From an uncultured Clostridia bacterium (GTDB lineage: Bacteria; Bacillota; Clostridia; Christensenellales; Borkfalkiaceae), in NCBI GenBank assembly GCA_947625865.1, contig CANQQD010000007.1, positions 1 through 63,548 on the forward strand: 63,548 nucleotides of DNA. Direction: 5' to 3'. The notes under the pieces were generated by a model, which made no database searches, had not been told where the DNA came from, and saw nothing but the letters and a program-made list of their open reading frames with translations. Numbering within the stretch: position 1 is the first letter of the stretch; each line of letters begins with the position of its first letter. The position numbers were made by a program, and so were the translations under genes. Shown piece by piece: positions 44,056 to 52,017 of this stretch.

Positions 44056-44084
44056 TTGACTAATAATTTATTTTGTGCTAAACT
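44056..44084 (+). promoter_or_regulatory. Promoter of the two-component system
   Basis: TTGACT (44056-44061), 17 bases, TAAACT (44079-44084). The leader to the ATG at 44179 is about 90 AT-rich bases. Confidence 0.55.
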
Positions 44085-44178
44085 AATATAAAATTTCACA
44101 TATATTTTATAATTATATAAATTGAACGTGCGCAAACCGGTTTATTATAAAGTATAGATATTTTACGGAGAAAGATTT

Positions 44179-44841
44179 ATGAAAGTCCTCATAGTAGACG
44201 ACGAAGAAATGATACGCAACGTTTTAAAGGAATACGTTGAGTTCGAGGGAGGGGAGGCTTACGAGGCTGCCGACGGCATGCAGGCTGTAAAAATGTGCCG
44301 TGAAGCCGACTTCGATATAATTTTGATGGACGTGATGCTGCCCCGGTTGGACGGCTTTTCGGCGGTCAAGGAAATAAAAAAGTCAAAAAACATTCCCGTT
44401 ATAATGCTCTCCGCCCGCGGCGAGGAGTACGATAAGCTTTTCGGCTTCGAGATAGGAGCCGACGACTATGTTACAAAGCCTTTTTCACCCAAGGAGGTCA
44501 TGGCGCGGGTGCACGCCGTGCTGAAACGCTACGGCGAGGAAGCCGCAAACGAGGTGGTCACATTCGAGGGACTCACTATAGATATGGCGGGCAGAAACGT
44601 ATATGTGGACGGCGAAAAGGTGGAACTCACTCCCAAGGAGTATGAAATTTTATTCTATTTCGTCAAGAACAAGGGGATAGCGCTTACGCGCGAAAAGCTT
44701 CTGATGGACGTATGGGGATTTGATTTTTACGGCGACGACAGAACGGTCGACACACACATAAAAATGCTTCGCTCAAACCTGAAGCAATACCGCAAATTCA
44801 TTGTAACGCTACGCGGTCTGGGATATAAATTTGAAGTCTGA
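44179..44841 (+). CDS. OmpR/PhoB-family response regulator
   Basis: A 220-residue DNA-binding response regulator. The receiver domain (about 1-115) has the acidic pair DDEE at residues 7-10, phosphoacceptor D51 in ILMDVMLPR, the T in MLSARG replaced by serine, and K in DYVTKPFSPKE. The winged-helix effector (about 125-218) shows ELTPKEYEILFYF and the recognition helix RTVDTHIKMLRSNLK. GGAG precedes the ATG. It overlaps the histidine kinase gene by 11 bases and is its partner. Target genes are not evident; the YugP-like gene directly downstream has its own promoter. Confidence 0.95.
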   Translation: MKVLIVDDEEMIRNVLKEYVEFEGGEAYEAADGMQAVKMCREADFDIILMDVMLPRLDGFSAVKEIKKSKNIPVIMLSARGEEYDKLFGFEIGADDYVTKPFSPKEVMARVHAVLKRYGEEAANEVVTFEGLTIDMAGRNVYVDGEKVELTPKEYEILFYFVKNKGIALTREKLLMDVWGFDFYGDDRTVDTHIKMLRSNLKQYRKFIVTLRGLGYKFEV

Positions 44842-46273
44842 AAAATCAGGTAAAAAACTTAAGCTTAAAAGCGTAAACTATGTAATGTTTGCCTATTTCT
44901 GTCTTTTGAGCGTGCTCATTCTCGTGCTTGTGGACGTGGTGTTTTTTATAACCGTCTCCACAACGCTCGAGAACCAGTCGCGCAACAGGGTCGTGAACGT
45001 AGGCAACGAGGTGGTGCGCGTAATTGATCTCAGCCCCGGGGTCACATTGTCCGATTCGGTCTTCTGGCGCTACCGCGAGGAGGGAATAATCGCCTACATT
45101 TTGTCTCCGGACGGCGCCATTCTGCATCCCGACGGAGTGGAAATTTCCGAAACGCGCATACGCGAGGCGCTGGATCATGCGGCAAGGCTAAAGGATGAAG
45201 AGGACGCCGCTTACCGCTTCGAGGGCTTTATGAATTTTTGCACAAACGTCAGTCTGAACGGGGAGAGCGGGGTGCTGCTTGTGTCCTGTTCGCTGGGGAT
45301 AGTGCGCGATACCGTATCCAATCTGCAAATATATATGTTGCTTGTCAGCGGCGTCGCCCTCGCACTTGCGTTCGTAATAGCCTACTCCATTTCCCAAAAG
45401 CTTACCCGCGGCTTAAAGTCCCTGTCAGACTCTGCGGTAAAGCTCGCCAAGGGCGATTACACCGTGCAGTTCGTAAACGTGGACTATAAAGAGGTAGCAC
45501 AGCTTTCAGACACGCTCAACGAAATGCGCGACGAGGTCAAAAAGAGCGGTGATTTTCAGCGCGAGATACTTGCAAACGTCACCCACGATCTTAAAACTCC
45601 GCTTACGATGATTAAGGCATACGCCTCGATGATAAAGGAAATTTCGGGCGACAATCCAGAAAAGCGCGAAAAGCATTTGCAGGTAATAATAGACGAGGCG
45701 GATAGGCTTACGGGGCTTGTCAACGACGTGCTTTCTGTGTCCAAGGTAAGCTCTAATCTGGGCAATCTCAACCCCAAGGTTTTCAATTTGACCGAATATC
45801 TGTACGGGATCATAAGCAAGTTCGGCTATCTCCAGCAGAGCGGCTACAATTTGATGCTCGATATCGATCCCGACAGATATACCCGCGCGGACGAGGAAAA
45901 GATAGGTCAGGTAATCTATAATCTTATGGGCAACGCGGTAAACTATACGGGCGAGGATAAGACGGTATATATAAGCCTTAAAACGAGCATGGACGGACAG
46001 AGAATAAAGCTCTCCGTCCGCGACACGGGTAAGGGGATCCCCAAGGACGAACTTCCACATATCTGGGACAGATATTACCGCTCCGAGGAAAACCATGTCC
46101 GTCCCGTAAAGGGCACGGGACTCGGGCTGAATATCGTAAAAGTGATACTTCAAAGCCATTCGTTCGATTTCGGGGTGGAGAGCGAGGAGAGCAAGGGCTC
46201 CACGTTCTGGGTGGATTTCCCCTGCGTTCCCGCCGCGCCGCCCGAAGAGGATAGCGGAGTATCCGGAGATTGA
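44831..46273 (+). CDS. Sensor histidine kinase
   Basis: A 480-residue membrane kinase. Two helices (about 16-42 and 166-188) enclose an extracytoplasmic sensor of some 120 residues, then a HAMP linker (about 190-240). The HisKA helix has the phospho-acceptor H252 in NVTHDLKTPLTM. The ATPase domain shows the N box NLMGNAVNYT, G1 DTGKGI and G2 GTGLGLNIVK. The start is a TTG inside the end of the regulator gene, implying coupled translation. The ligand is unknown. Confidence 0.93.
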   Translation: MKSEKSGKKLKLKSVNYVMFAYFCLLSVLILVLVDVVFFITVSTTLENQSRNRVVNVGNEVVRVIDLSPGVTLSDSVFWRYREEGIIAYILSPDGAILHPDGVEISETRIREALDHAARLKDEEDAAYRFEGFMNFCTNVSLNGESGVLLVSCSLGIVRDTVSNLQIYMLLVSGVALALAFVIAYSISQKLTRGLKSLSDSAVKLAKGDYTVQFVNVDYKEVAQLSDTLNEMRDEVKKSGDFQREILANVTHDLKTPLTMIKAYASMIKEISGDNPEKREKHLQVIIDEADRLTGLVNDVLSVSKVSSNLGNLNPKVFNLTEYLYGIISKFGYLQQSGYNLMLDIDPDRYTRADEEKIGQVIYNLMGNAVNYTGEDKTVYISLKTSMDGQRIKLSVRDTGKGIPKDELPHIWDRYYRSEENHVRPVKGTGLGLNIVKVILQSHSFDFGVESEESKGSTFWVDFPCVPAAPPEEDSGVSGD

Positions 46274-46298
46274 CATTGCTTCCCGATTATGCTATACT
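46270..46298 (+). promoter_or_regulatory. Promoter of the YugP-like gene
   Basis: TTGACA (46270-46275), 17 bases, TATACT (46293-46298). The -35 box overlaps the kinase stop codon; the leader is about 15 bases and includes AGGAGG. Confidence 0.8.
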
Positions 46299-46319
46299 TA
46301 ATACAAGGAGGATATGGTC

Positions 46320-47153
46320 ATGCTTATAAACTTACTTGCGGGCTCTGAGGGCTCGACGGAACTCAGTCTCAGCATCGTTCTTATCGTTGCGATAATCATT
46401 GTCTCGGCGCTCATAGTAGTAGTGTCGTTGGTAGCGCTTGTTTTGCGCATTAAAATTTTCTTCAGCTATTGGGTAACGAACCGTGAAAAAACGGCGGGCG
46501 GCTACAACGGCTATTCGGCTGCGGTCACCTTTTTGCGGTATCTCGGATATAACGACATAAAGGTAGAAAAGAGCGGTTTTTTCCGCGCAGCCTTTTTCGG
46601 CAACCACTATAACCCAAGCAAAAAGACGATATATCTGCGCAGATCGACCTACTACGGCGAGCATCTCACCGCAATAGGTCTTGCCCTTCAGAAGGTCGGT
46701 CTTGTTATACAGGACAAGCGCAACAGCTCCTCGTTCAGAGCGCGCTGGTTCCTGCAGAAAATAGCGCTTTTCGGTCCTGTTTTCTTTATTCCCATCGTGC
46801 TTGCGGGCGCCATTGCCGATTTGGTGATATTTTTCGTTACAGGCGGTTCTTTCACCGGAATATTTACGCTTATCGCCGCAATATTGGGCTTTGGATATTT
46901 TATAGTCAGCTTTATTTTGTCAATACTCGTAATAAGGGTCGAAGGCAGGGCGAACCGCGAAACATTGGAGAGGATAGGCAATTGCAACTTTCTTACGGCG
47001 GACGAGCGGGAAAAGGTCGCAAAGGTGTTCAAAACCTATCAGGCGGCATATATATGCGATTTCCTGATCAATTTGCTGGAGATCATAAAGCTTGTGCTTC
47101 AGATATTGCTGAACATAGTGGCTTCAATGTCGAATAACAAAAATCAAGGTTAG
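46320..47153 (+). CDS. YugP-like membrane protein lacking the protease motif
   Basis: A 277-residue protein that follows the YugP neutral zinc metallopeptidase plan: an N-terminal helix, GYSAAVTFLRYLGYNDIKVE, HYNPSKKTIYLRRSTYYGEHLTAIG, two or three helices, and RVEGRANRETLERI before a last hydrophobic region. Where active homologues have HEVGH the sequence reads QKVGL (within LALQKVGLVIQDK), so both zinc histidines and the catalytic glutamate are gone while the surroundings are kept. It is therefore a probable pseudo-protease. AGGAGG lies 8 bases before ATG 46320; the ATG at 46314 is too close to it. It follows the two-component genes but has its own promoter. Confidence 0.8.
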   Translation: MLINLLAGSEGSTELSLSIVLIVAIIIVSALIVVVSLVALVLRIKIFFSYWVTNREKTAGGYNGYSAAVTFLRYLGYNDIKVEKSGFFRAAFFGNHYNPSKKTIYLRRSTYYGEHLTAIGLALQKVGLVIQDKRNSSSFRARWFLQKIALFGPVFFIPIVLAGAIADLVIFFVTGGSFTGIFTLIAAILGFGYFIVSFILSILVIRVEGRANRETLERIGNCNFLTADEREKVAKVFKTYQAAYICDFLINLLEIIKLVLQILLNIVASMSNNKNQG

Positions 47154-47181
47154 TGCAGAAAACTCACCCATGGTTTAATGT

Positions 47182-47216
47182 AAAAAAGAGTACCCGAAAA
47201 GGGGTACTCTTTTTTT
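47182..47216. terminator. Bidirectional terminator between the YugP-like gene and hsp20
   Basis: AAAAAAGAGTACCC pairs with GGGTACTCTTTTTT around GAAAAG; A-run and T-run on the two sides serve both strands. Confidence 0.88.
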
Positions 47217-47242
47217 AATATGGGGGAAAAAACTACTTAAAA

Positions 47243-47656
47243 TTATTCGATTTCGATAAAGCTTCCGCCCTTTATCTGCTTGGGAGCCGACTTGGGAACC
47301 GACAAGGTGAGCATACCGTTGTCGAATTTCGCTTTTATCTGTTCGCGCGTTACGTCCGTGCCGACATAGTAGCTTCTCGAGGTGCTTTCGGAAATTTCCC
47401 TGCGAAGATATTTCTTGCCGTTTTCTTCCTTCTTCTGCTTGGAAGCGTTTACGGTGAGATATCCGTTCTCCAGCGAAATTTTGATTTCGTTCTTTGCATA
47501 ACCGGGCAACTCAATATCGAGTTCGTAGCTTGTATCCGTTTCCTTTATATCCGTTCTCAGATCTCTGCTTTCGTCGTAGAACATGGGCTTGAAGAAATCG
47601 TCGAATACGTCAAAAAGGTCGTAGTTTTCATTTCTGTTCTGTAAATAATGTTTCAT
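47243..47656 (-). CDS. Small heat shock protein (Hsp20/alpha-crystallin family)
   Basis: A 137-residue ATP-independent holdase that keeps unfolding proteins soluble. A short N-terminal arm (YDLFDVFDDFFKPMF) precedes the alpha-crystallin domain (about residues 35-125), with ELDIELPGYAKNEIKISLENGYLTV and the signature FDNGMLTLSVPK; the C-terminal tail is short and holds an IEIE-type I-x-I motif. AAGGAG lies 9 bases upstream of the ATG and can be masked by an AU-rich hairpin. No CIRCE element was found upstream, so control may be at translation. A weak promoter (GTTTAA, 17 bases, TATATA at 47799-47827) would give a leader of about 135 bases. Confidence 0.93.
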   Translation of the reverse strand: MKHYLQNRNENYDLFDVFDDFFKPMFYDESRDLRTDIKETDTSYELDIELPGYAKNEIKISLENGYLTVNASKQKKEENGKKYLRREISESTSRSYYVGTDVTREQIKAKFDNGMLTLSVPKSAPKQIKGGSFIEIE

Positions 47657-47665
47657 AATGCTTAT

Positions 47666-47700
47666 CTCCTTAAATTATAATTTATTATAACTTTGGGGAG
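47666..47700 (-). promoter_or_regulatory. Candidate RNA thermometer over the hsp20 ribosome site
   Basis: In the mRNA, CUCC pairs with GGAG of the Shine-Dalgarno, AAA with UUU, and UUAUAA with UUAUAA around a UAAA loop, with a CC/AA mismatch between. The weak AU-rich stem ends in the ribosome site of a heat-shock gene, as in fourU and ROSE-type elements, though it matches neither exactly. Confidence 0.55.
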
Positions 47701-47902
47701 GCTGCGGTGGTCGCTTTGGAGGCAAACCGATTTTCGGTTTTTCCCCGAGTACGGAGCGCCTTCCGCCCGACGCCTACCGTCTTCCTTTGTTCACTTTATA
47801 TATACCGCAATTTTGCTTTTTTTAAACTATCTTAAAAAAATTTTTATTTAAACGACGCAGTGACTATTATGTCCGCGGCAGACGGTAACTTATTGTAATT
47901 TA

Positions 47903-47931
47903 TTGACATTTGCGCAATTTTTGTATATATT
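47903..47931 (+). promoter_or_regulatory. Promoter of the tcdA gene
   Basis: TTGACA (47903-47908), 17 bases, TATATT (47926-47931). The -10 box ends 6 bases before the ATG at 47938, so the mRNA should be leaderless. Confidence 0.8.
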
Positions 47932-47937
47932 TTAACT

Positions 47938-48708
47938 ATGCTCAACCAATTTTCGAGAACACAACTTCTTTTGGGCGAAGAGGCCATGCAAAAGCTCGCC
48001 GCCTCGCGCGTGGCAGTATTCGGTATAGGCGGAGTGGGCGGATACGTTGTGGAAGCTCTCGCCCGTTCGGGTATAGGCGCGCTCGATTTGATAGACGACG
48101 ACAAAATCTGCCTGACAAACATAAACCGCCAGATTTTTGCCACTCATAAGACGGTAGGCCGCTACAAGACGGATGTCGCCGCGGAGCGCATAGCCGATAT
48201 CAATCCCGGCTGTAAAGTGCAAACATATAAAACGTTTTATCTGCCGTCCACGGCGGACGGGTTCGATTTTACTCTGTACGATTATATAGTGGACGCTATC
48301 GACACTGTGACGGGCAAACTTTGCATAATAAAAAACGCAAAGGCGGCAAAAGTTCCTATAATCAGCTCTATGGGCGCAGGAAACAAACTCGACCCTACCG
48401 CTTTCGAGGTTGCGGACATCTACAAAACTTCGGTTTGTCCCCTTGCCAAGACAATGCGGCGGGAGCTCAGAAAGCTGGGGATAGACAGCTTGAAGGTAGT
48501 CTATTCGAAGGAAGAGCCCATAAGACCCGTGGAGGATTCGGAAATAAGTTGCCGCAGTAACTGCATTTGTCCCTCCGGAACGAAGAGAAAATGCACAGCA
48601 CGACGGGATATACCGGGCAGTATTTCTTTCGTTCCGTCGGTCGTGGGGCTTATAATTGCCGGAGAAGTAATCAAGGATCTGACCGGTATAAATACACATA
48701 ATTTATGA
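47938..48708 (+). CDS. tcdA: tRNA threonylcarbamoyladenosine dehydratase (ThiF family)
   Basis: An E1-like enzyme that uses ATP to cyclise N6-threonylcarbamoyladenosine at tRNA position 37 into its hydantoin form. The 256 residues show the N-terminal FSRTQLLLGEEAM, the nucleotide-binding GIGGVGGYVVEALARSG (about residues 30-46), DDDKICLTNINRQI, the DAIDTVTGK switch, and IISSMGAGNKLDP, all typical of TcdA/YgdL. No ribosome site precedes the ATG, consistent with leaderless translation. A PLP enzyme gene follows after 9 bases. Confidence 0.9.
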   Translation: MLNQFSRTQLLLGEEAMQKLAASRVAVFGIGGVGGYVVEALARSGIGALDLIDDDKICLTNINRQIFATHKTVGRYKTDVAAERIADINPGCKVQTYKTFYLPSTADGFDFTLYDYIVDAIDTVTGKLCIIKNAKAAKVPIISSMGAGNKLDPTAFEVADIYKTSVCPLAKTMRRELRKLGIDSLKVVYSKEEPIRPVEDSEISCRSNCICPSGTKRKCTARRDIPGSISFVPSVVGLIIAGEVIKDLTGINTHNL

Positions 48709-48717
48709 GGTATTACT

Positions 48718-49860
48718 ATGGAATTTGAAACGCTTTGTCTGCATGCGGACGGCAACAAAAAGGACGAATGGGGAACGCTTACTCAAGCCGTATGCCAGTC
48801 GGCGACGTTTGTGCATAAGGGAGTGGGCGTGCCCTCGGAATACAGTTATTCGAGGCTTTCAAACCCCACGCGTTCTCATCTCGAGAATACTGTCGCGGCT
48901 TTGGAGGGCGGCGTGGCGGCTTACGCCTTTTCATCGGGAATGGCGGCGATAACTACCGTTATGAAGCTCTTCAGGGAGGGCGCGCACATAATTGCCTCCG
49001 AGGATCTGTACGGCGGCAGTCTCAGACTGTTCAACAACGTAAATTCGCACGAGGGAATGACCTTTGATTTTACAGATACGGGCGATTTGGAAAAGGTGGA
49101 ATCCCTCATAAAGCCCAATACTCAGGCGCTCTATATCGAAACGCCGAGCAATCCGCTTATGATGGTCTCCGACATAGCCGCACTTTCGGCGCTTGCAAAG
49201 AAGCACGGGCTTTTGCTGATTGTCGACAACACCTTCTTAACGCCCTATTTCCAACGCCCCATAGAACTCGGCGCGGATATAGTTATACACAGCGGTACAA
49301 AGTATCTCGGCGGTCACAACGACGCCCTTGCTGGCTTTGCCGTATTGAATTCCGCGGAGCTGGCGGAGAAACTCGGCTATTATTATAAGACGATAGGCGC
49401 CTGTCTTGCACCGTGGGAGTGTTTTTTGATAGAACGAGGCATAAAGACCTTACCCTTGAGAATGGACAGGATAAATTACAACGCCGAAAAAATCGCCGTG
49501 TGGCTCCGCGGCAGAAAGGAAGTAAAAAAAGTTTATTACGCAGGCTTTGAGGACCACGCGGGCTATAAGGTTTCAAAAAAACAGTCCACGGGCTTCGGCG
49601 GCATGATATCCTTTGAGGTCGAAAGCAGGGAACTTGCCGAGAGCATATTAAAGAACATTAAGGTATTCCAGTATGCCGAGAGCCTCGGAGGGGTGGAGAG
49701 TCTGATAACCTACCCGATGCTGCAGACCCACGCCGACGTTCCCAGGGAGGAGCGGGAGAGACGGGGCATAAACGACAGATTTTTGAGGATCTCCGTCGGC
49801 ATCGAGAACGTAAACGACTTGATAGACGATTTAAAGCAGGTATTCGGAAATGAAGTATGA
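48718..49860 (+). CDS. Cystathionine gamma-synthase/beta-lyase family PLP enzyme
   Basis: A 380-residue Cys/Met-metabolism PLP enzyme. Recognisable parts are YSRLSNPTRSHLE, AYAFSSGMAA, SEDLYGGSLRLF, the PLP-phosphate and Asp region VDNTFLTPYFQRP, the Schiff-base lysine in HSGTKYLGGHND (about residue 196) and the C-terminal ESLGGVESLITYP. Members act as cystathionine gamma-synthase, gamma-lyase, beta-lyase or O-acetylhomoserine sulfhydrylase; the reaction cannot be chosen from sequence alone. The neighbours (a MalY-like lyase, metF, metH) favour transsulfuration toward homocysteine and methionine. GAGG precedes the ATG. It overlaps the next gene by 11 bases. Confidence 0.9.
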   Translation: MEFETLCLHADGNKKDEWGTLTQAVCQSATFVHKGVGVPSEYSYSRLSNPTRSHLENTVAALEGGVAAYAFSSGMAAITTVMKLFREGAHIIASEDLYGGSLRLFNNVNSHEGMTFDFTDTGDLEKVESLIKPNTQALYIETPSNPLMMVSDIAALSALAKKHGLLLIVDNTFLTPYFQRPIELGADIVIHSGTKYLGGHNDALAGFAVLNSAELAEKLGYYYKTIGACLAPWECFLIERGIKTLPLRMDRINYNAEKIAVWLRGRKEVKKVYYAGFEDHAGYKVSKKQSTGFGGMISFEVESRELAESILKNIKVFQYAESLGGVESLITYPMLQTHADVPREERERRGINDRFLRISVGIENVNDLIDDLKQVFGNEV

Positions 49861-51028
49861 TTTCGATAAAATTATAGACAGAAGAAGCACAAGCTGCTTG
49901 AAATACGATTTTGCCGTCGAACGCGGCAGACCCGCAGACGTGCTGCCCCTTTGGGTGGCTGATATGGATATACCTACTGCGCCCGCAGTAACCGAGGCGT
50001 TGAAGGCGCGCGTTGAGCACGGCATTTTCGGCTACACCATGCCGAAAAGCGACTATTTTGCGGTAGTCGCTAAGTGGTTCAGGGAGCGCCACGGCTGGAA
50101 TGCCGACCCCGAAAAGTTTATCTGCACTCCGGGCGTGGTATTCGCGCTCTGCACGCTTATAAAGGCGGTCACAAAAGAGGGAGACGGCGTAATCTGCTGC
50201 CAGCCCGTATATTATCCTTTTGCCACTTCGATAACCAATAACAACCGTAAGCTCGTAGTCAGCGAGCTGAAGCTTAAGGACGGTAAATATTATATAGATT
50301 TCGAGGATTTCGAAAACAAAATCATACATAACAACGTAAAGGCTTTCATATTATGCAGTCCGCACAACCCCGTGGGCAGAGTGTGGGAAAGGGAAGAACT
50401 CGAACGTCTCGGCGACATCTGCTTAAAGCACGGCGTATTCGTAATTTCCGACGAGATACACTGCGATTTTACGTTTGAAAACCACAAGCATATCGTATTT
50501 TCCACCGTCAAAAAGGAGTTTGAGGAGAACTGCGCCATATGCACCGCACCCTCCAAATCGTTTAACCTTGCCGGTTTGCAGATATCGAATATCTACATTC
50601 CGAGTGAGGAAGTGCGCAAAAGGTTTGAGGATGAGCTCGACAAAGTGGGCTATTGGGAGCCGAGCGTAATGGGTTTGACGGCTTGCGTAGCCGCATATGA
50701 AGAGGGCGGCGAATGGCTGAACGCTTTAACGGAATATCTCGCCGAAAATCTTGCGTTCGTACGCGATTATTTAAAGGATATCCCGAAAATCAGGCTCATA
50801 GAGCCCGAGGGCACCTATCTTTTATGGCTCGACTGCCGGGAGCTGGGCTTGACGGACGAGGCTCTCCAAAGCCTCGTGGAGCAAAAGGCAAAATTATGGC
50901 TTGACGACGGTTACATCTTCGGCACGGGCGGAAGCGGCTTCGAAAGACTGAATATCGCCTGTCCCCGCGCAACTCTCGCTCTTGCCCTCGAAAGACTGAA
51001 GGAAGCGGTAAAAGGTAACGAGGTATGA
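49850..51028 (+). CDS. MalY/PatB-type PLP enzyme (probable cystathionine beta-lyase)
   Basis: A 392-residue fold-type I aminotransferase-like protein of the MalY/PatB group, many of which cleave cystathionine to homocysteine, pyruvate and ammonia. It opens YDFDKIIDRRSTSCLKYD, and shows PLWVADMDIPTAPAV, CSPHNPVGRVWEREEL, SDEIHCDFTF and the PLP lysine in TAPSKSFNLAGLQ (about residue 234). The C-terminal RLNIACPRATLALALERL carries the substrate Arg. Overlap with the gene before (11 bases) and lysR after (4 bases) places it in one operon. Overlap of function with the preceding PLP enzyme suggests consecutive steps. Confidence 0.9.
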   Translation: MKYDFDKIIDRRSTSCLKYDFAVERGRPADVLPLWVADMDIPTAPAVTEALKARVEHGIFGYTMPKSDYFAVVAKWFRERHGWNADPEKFICTPGVVFALCTLIKAVTKEGDGVICCQPVYYPFATSITNNNRKLVVSELKLKDGKYYIDFEDFENKIIHNNVKAFILCSPHNPVGRVWEREELERLGDICLKHGVFVISDEIHCDFTFENHKHIVFSTVKKEFEENCAICTAPSKSFNLAGLQISNIYIPSEEVRKRFEDELDKVGYWEPSVMGLTACVAAYEEGGEWLNALTEYLAENLAFVRDYLKDIPKIRLIEPEGTYLLWLDCRELGLTDEALQSLVEQKAKLWLDDGYIFGTGGSGFERLNIACPRATLALALERLKEAVKGNEV

Positions 51029-51936
51029 CTTTACAGCAGTTAAGATATGTCATTCAAATAGCGCAGTCCGGTTCGATAAATCTGGCGGCTCAAAAGCTGT
51101 ATATATCCCAACCGAGCCTTTCGAGCGCGGTCGCGGAGCTCGAAAAGGAGATGGGCATAACCATTTTTATACGCAGCAACCGCGGCGCGGTACTCTCGGA
51201 GGAGGGGCTTAGGTTTTTGGCGTATGCGAGACAGGTGGTGGAGCAAGCTGACCTGCTTGAAAGCGAATATAAGCTCTCCACCCCGCGCAAAAGAATATTT
51301 TCCGTCTCAGCCCAACACTATGCCTTTGTCGTGAACGCCTTTGTTTCGCTTGTTAAGGAATACGGAAAAGATAAATACGAATTTTCATTGAGGGAAACCC
51401 GCACGAGCGACATAATCGACGACGTGCGCACGCGCCGCAGCGAGATAGGAGTTATATTTTTATCCGGATTCAACCGTGAAATCATTCTCGGCATATTAAA
51501 AAAATCCGATTTGAAATTCACCTCGCTGTTTACGGCGCGTCCCCATGTTTTTGTTTCAGCCAAAAACCCGCTTGCGGCTCAAAAAAGCGTTACTTTAAAC
51601 GATTTAAAGCCCTATCCGCGACTCACGTTTGAGCAGGGAATAAACAACTCCTTTTATTTTGCTGAGGAGCCGCATATCACCGAAGATGTGCAGAAGAGCA
51701 TTGTGGTCACCGACAGGGCTTCGCTTTTCAATTTACTCATAGGCTTGAACGGATATACGATATCATCGGGAATTTTGAGCGCCGATCTGAACGGCAACGA
51801 CATAGTTTCGGTCCCTTTGCAGAGCAACGAAAATATGGAAGTCGGCTATATTTGCTTGCAGGACAACAAGCCCGGTATTCTCGCAGACCGCTTTTTATAT
51901 CACCTCAAGGAATATATTTTACACTATTCAGTATAG
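51025..51936 (+). CDS. LysR-family transcriptional regulator
   Basis: A 303-residue regulator with an N-terminal winged helix (LQQLRYVIQIAQSGSINLAAQKLYISQPSLSSAVAELEKEMG, about residues 3-44) and a periplasmic-binding-like effector domain from about 90. It overlaps the PLP gene as ATGA. Two inverted repeats lie just after its stop codon, before metF, in the position of LysR activator sites. It probably responds to a sulfur or methionine pathway metabolite and controls metF-metH or its own operon; this is inference from position. Confidence 0.9.
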   Translation: MTLQQLRYVIQIAQSGSINLAAQKLYISQPSLSSAVAELEKEMGITIFIRSNRGAVLSEEGLRFLAYARQVVEQADLLESEYKLSTPRKRIFSVSAQHYAFVVNAFVSLVKEYGKDKYEFSLRETRTSDIIDDVRTRRSEIGVIFLSGFNREIILGILKKSDLKFTSLFTARPHVFVSAKNPLAAQKSVTLNDLKPYPRLTFEQGINNSFYFAEEPHITEDVQKSIVVTDRASLFNLLIGLNGYTISSGILSADLNGNDIVSVPLQSNENMEVGYICLQDNKPGILADRFLYHLKEYILHYSV

Positions 51937-51999
51937 ATAAAATCTATAACAAACGATAAATTTTATGTATTATCGCATAACAGAAAAGTATGATATACT
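51932..51999 (+). promoter_or_regulatory. metF promoter with candidate LysR sites
   Basis: TATAGAT-AAA-ATCTATA (51932-51948), which overlaps the lysR stop, and CGATAA-N10-TTATCG (51954-51975, a T-N11-A type site) precede a -10 box TATACT (51994-51999). The -35 position (TATCGC) is poor, which fits an activator-dependent promoter. Confidence 0.5.
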
Positions 52000-52017
52000 T
52001 TATATAAGGAAAGAACA

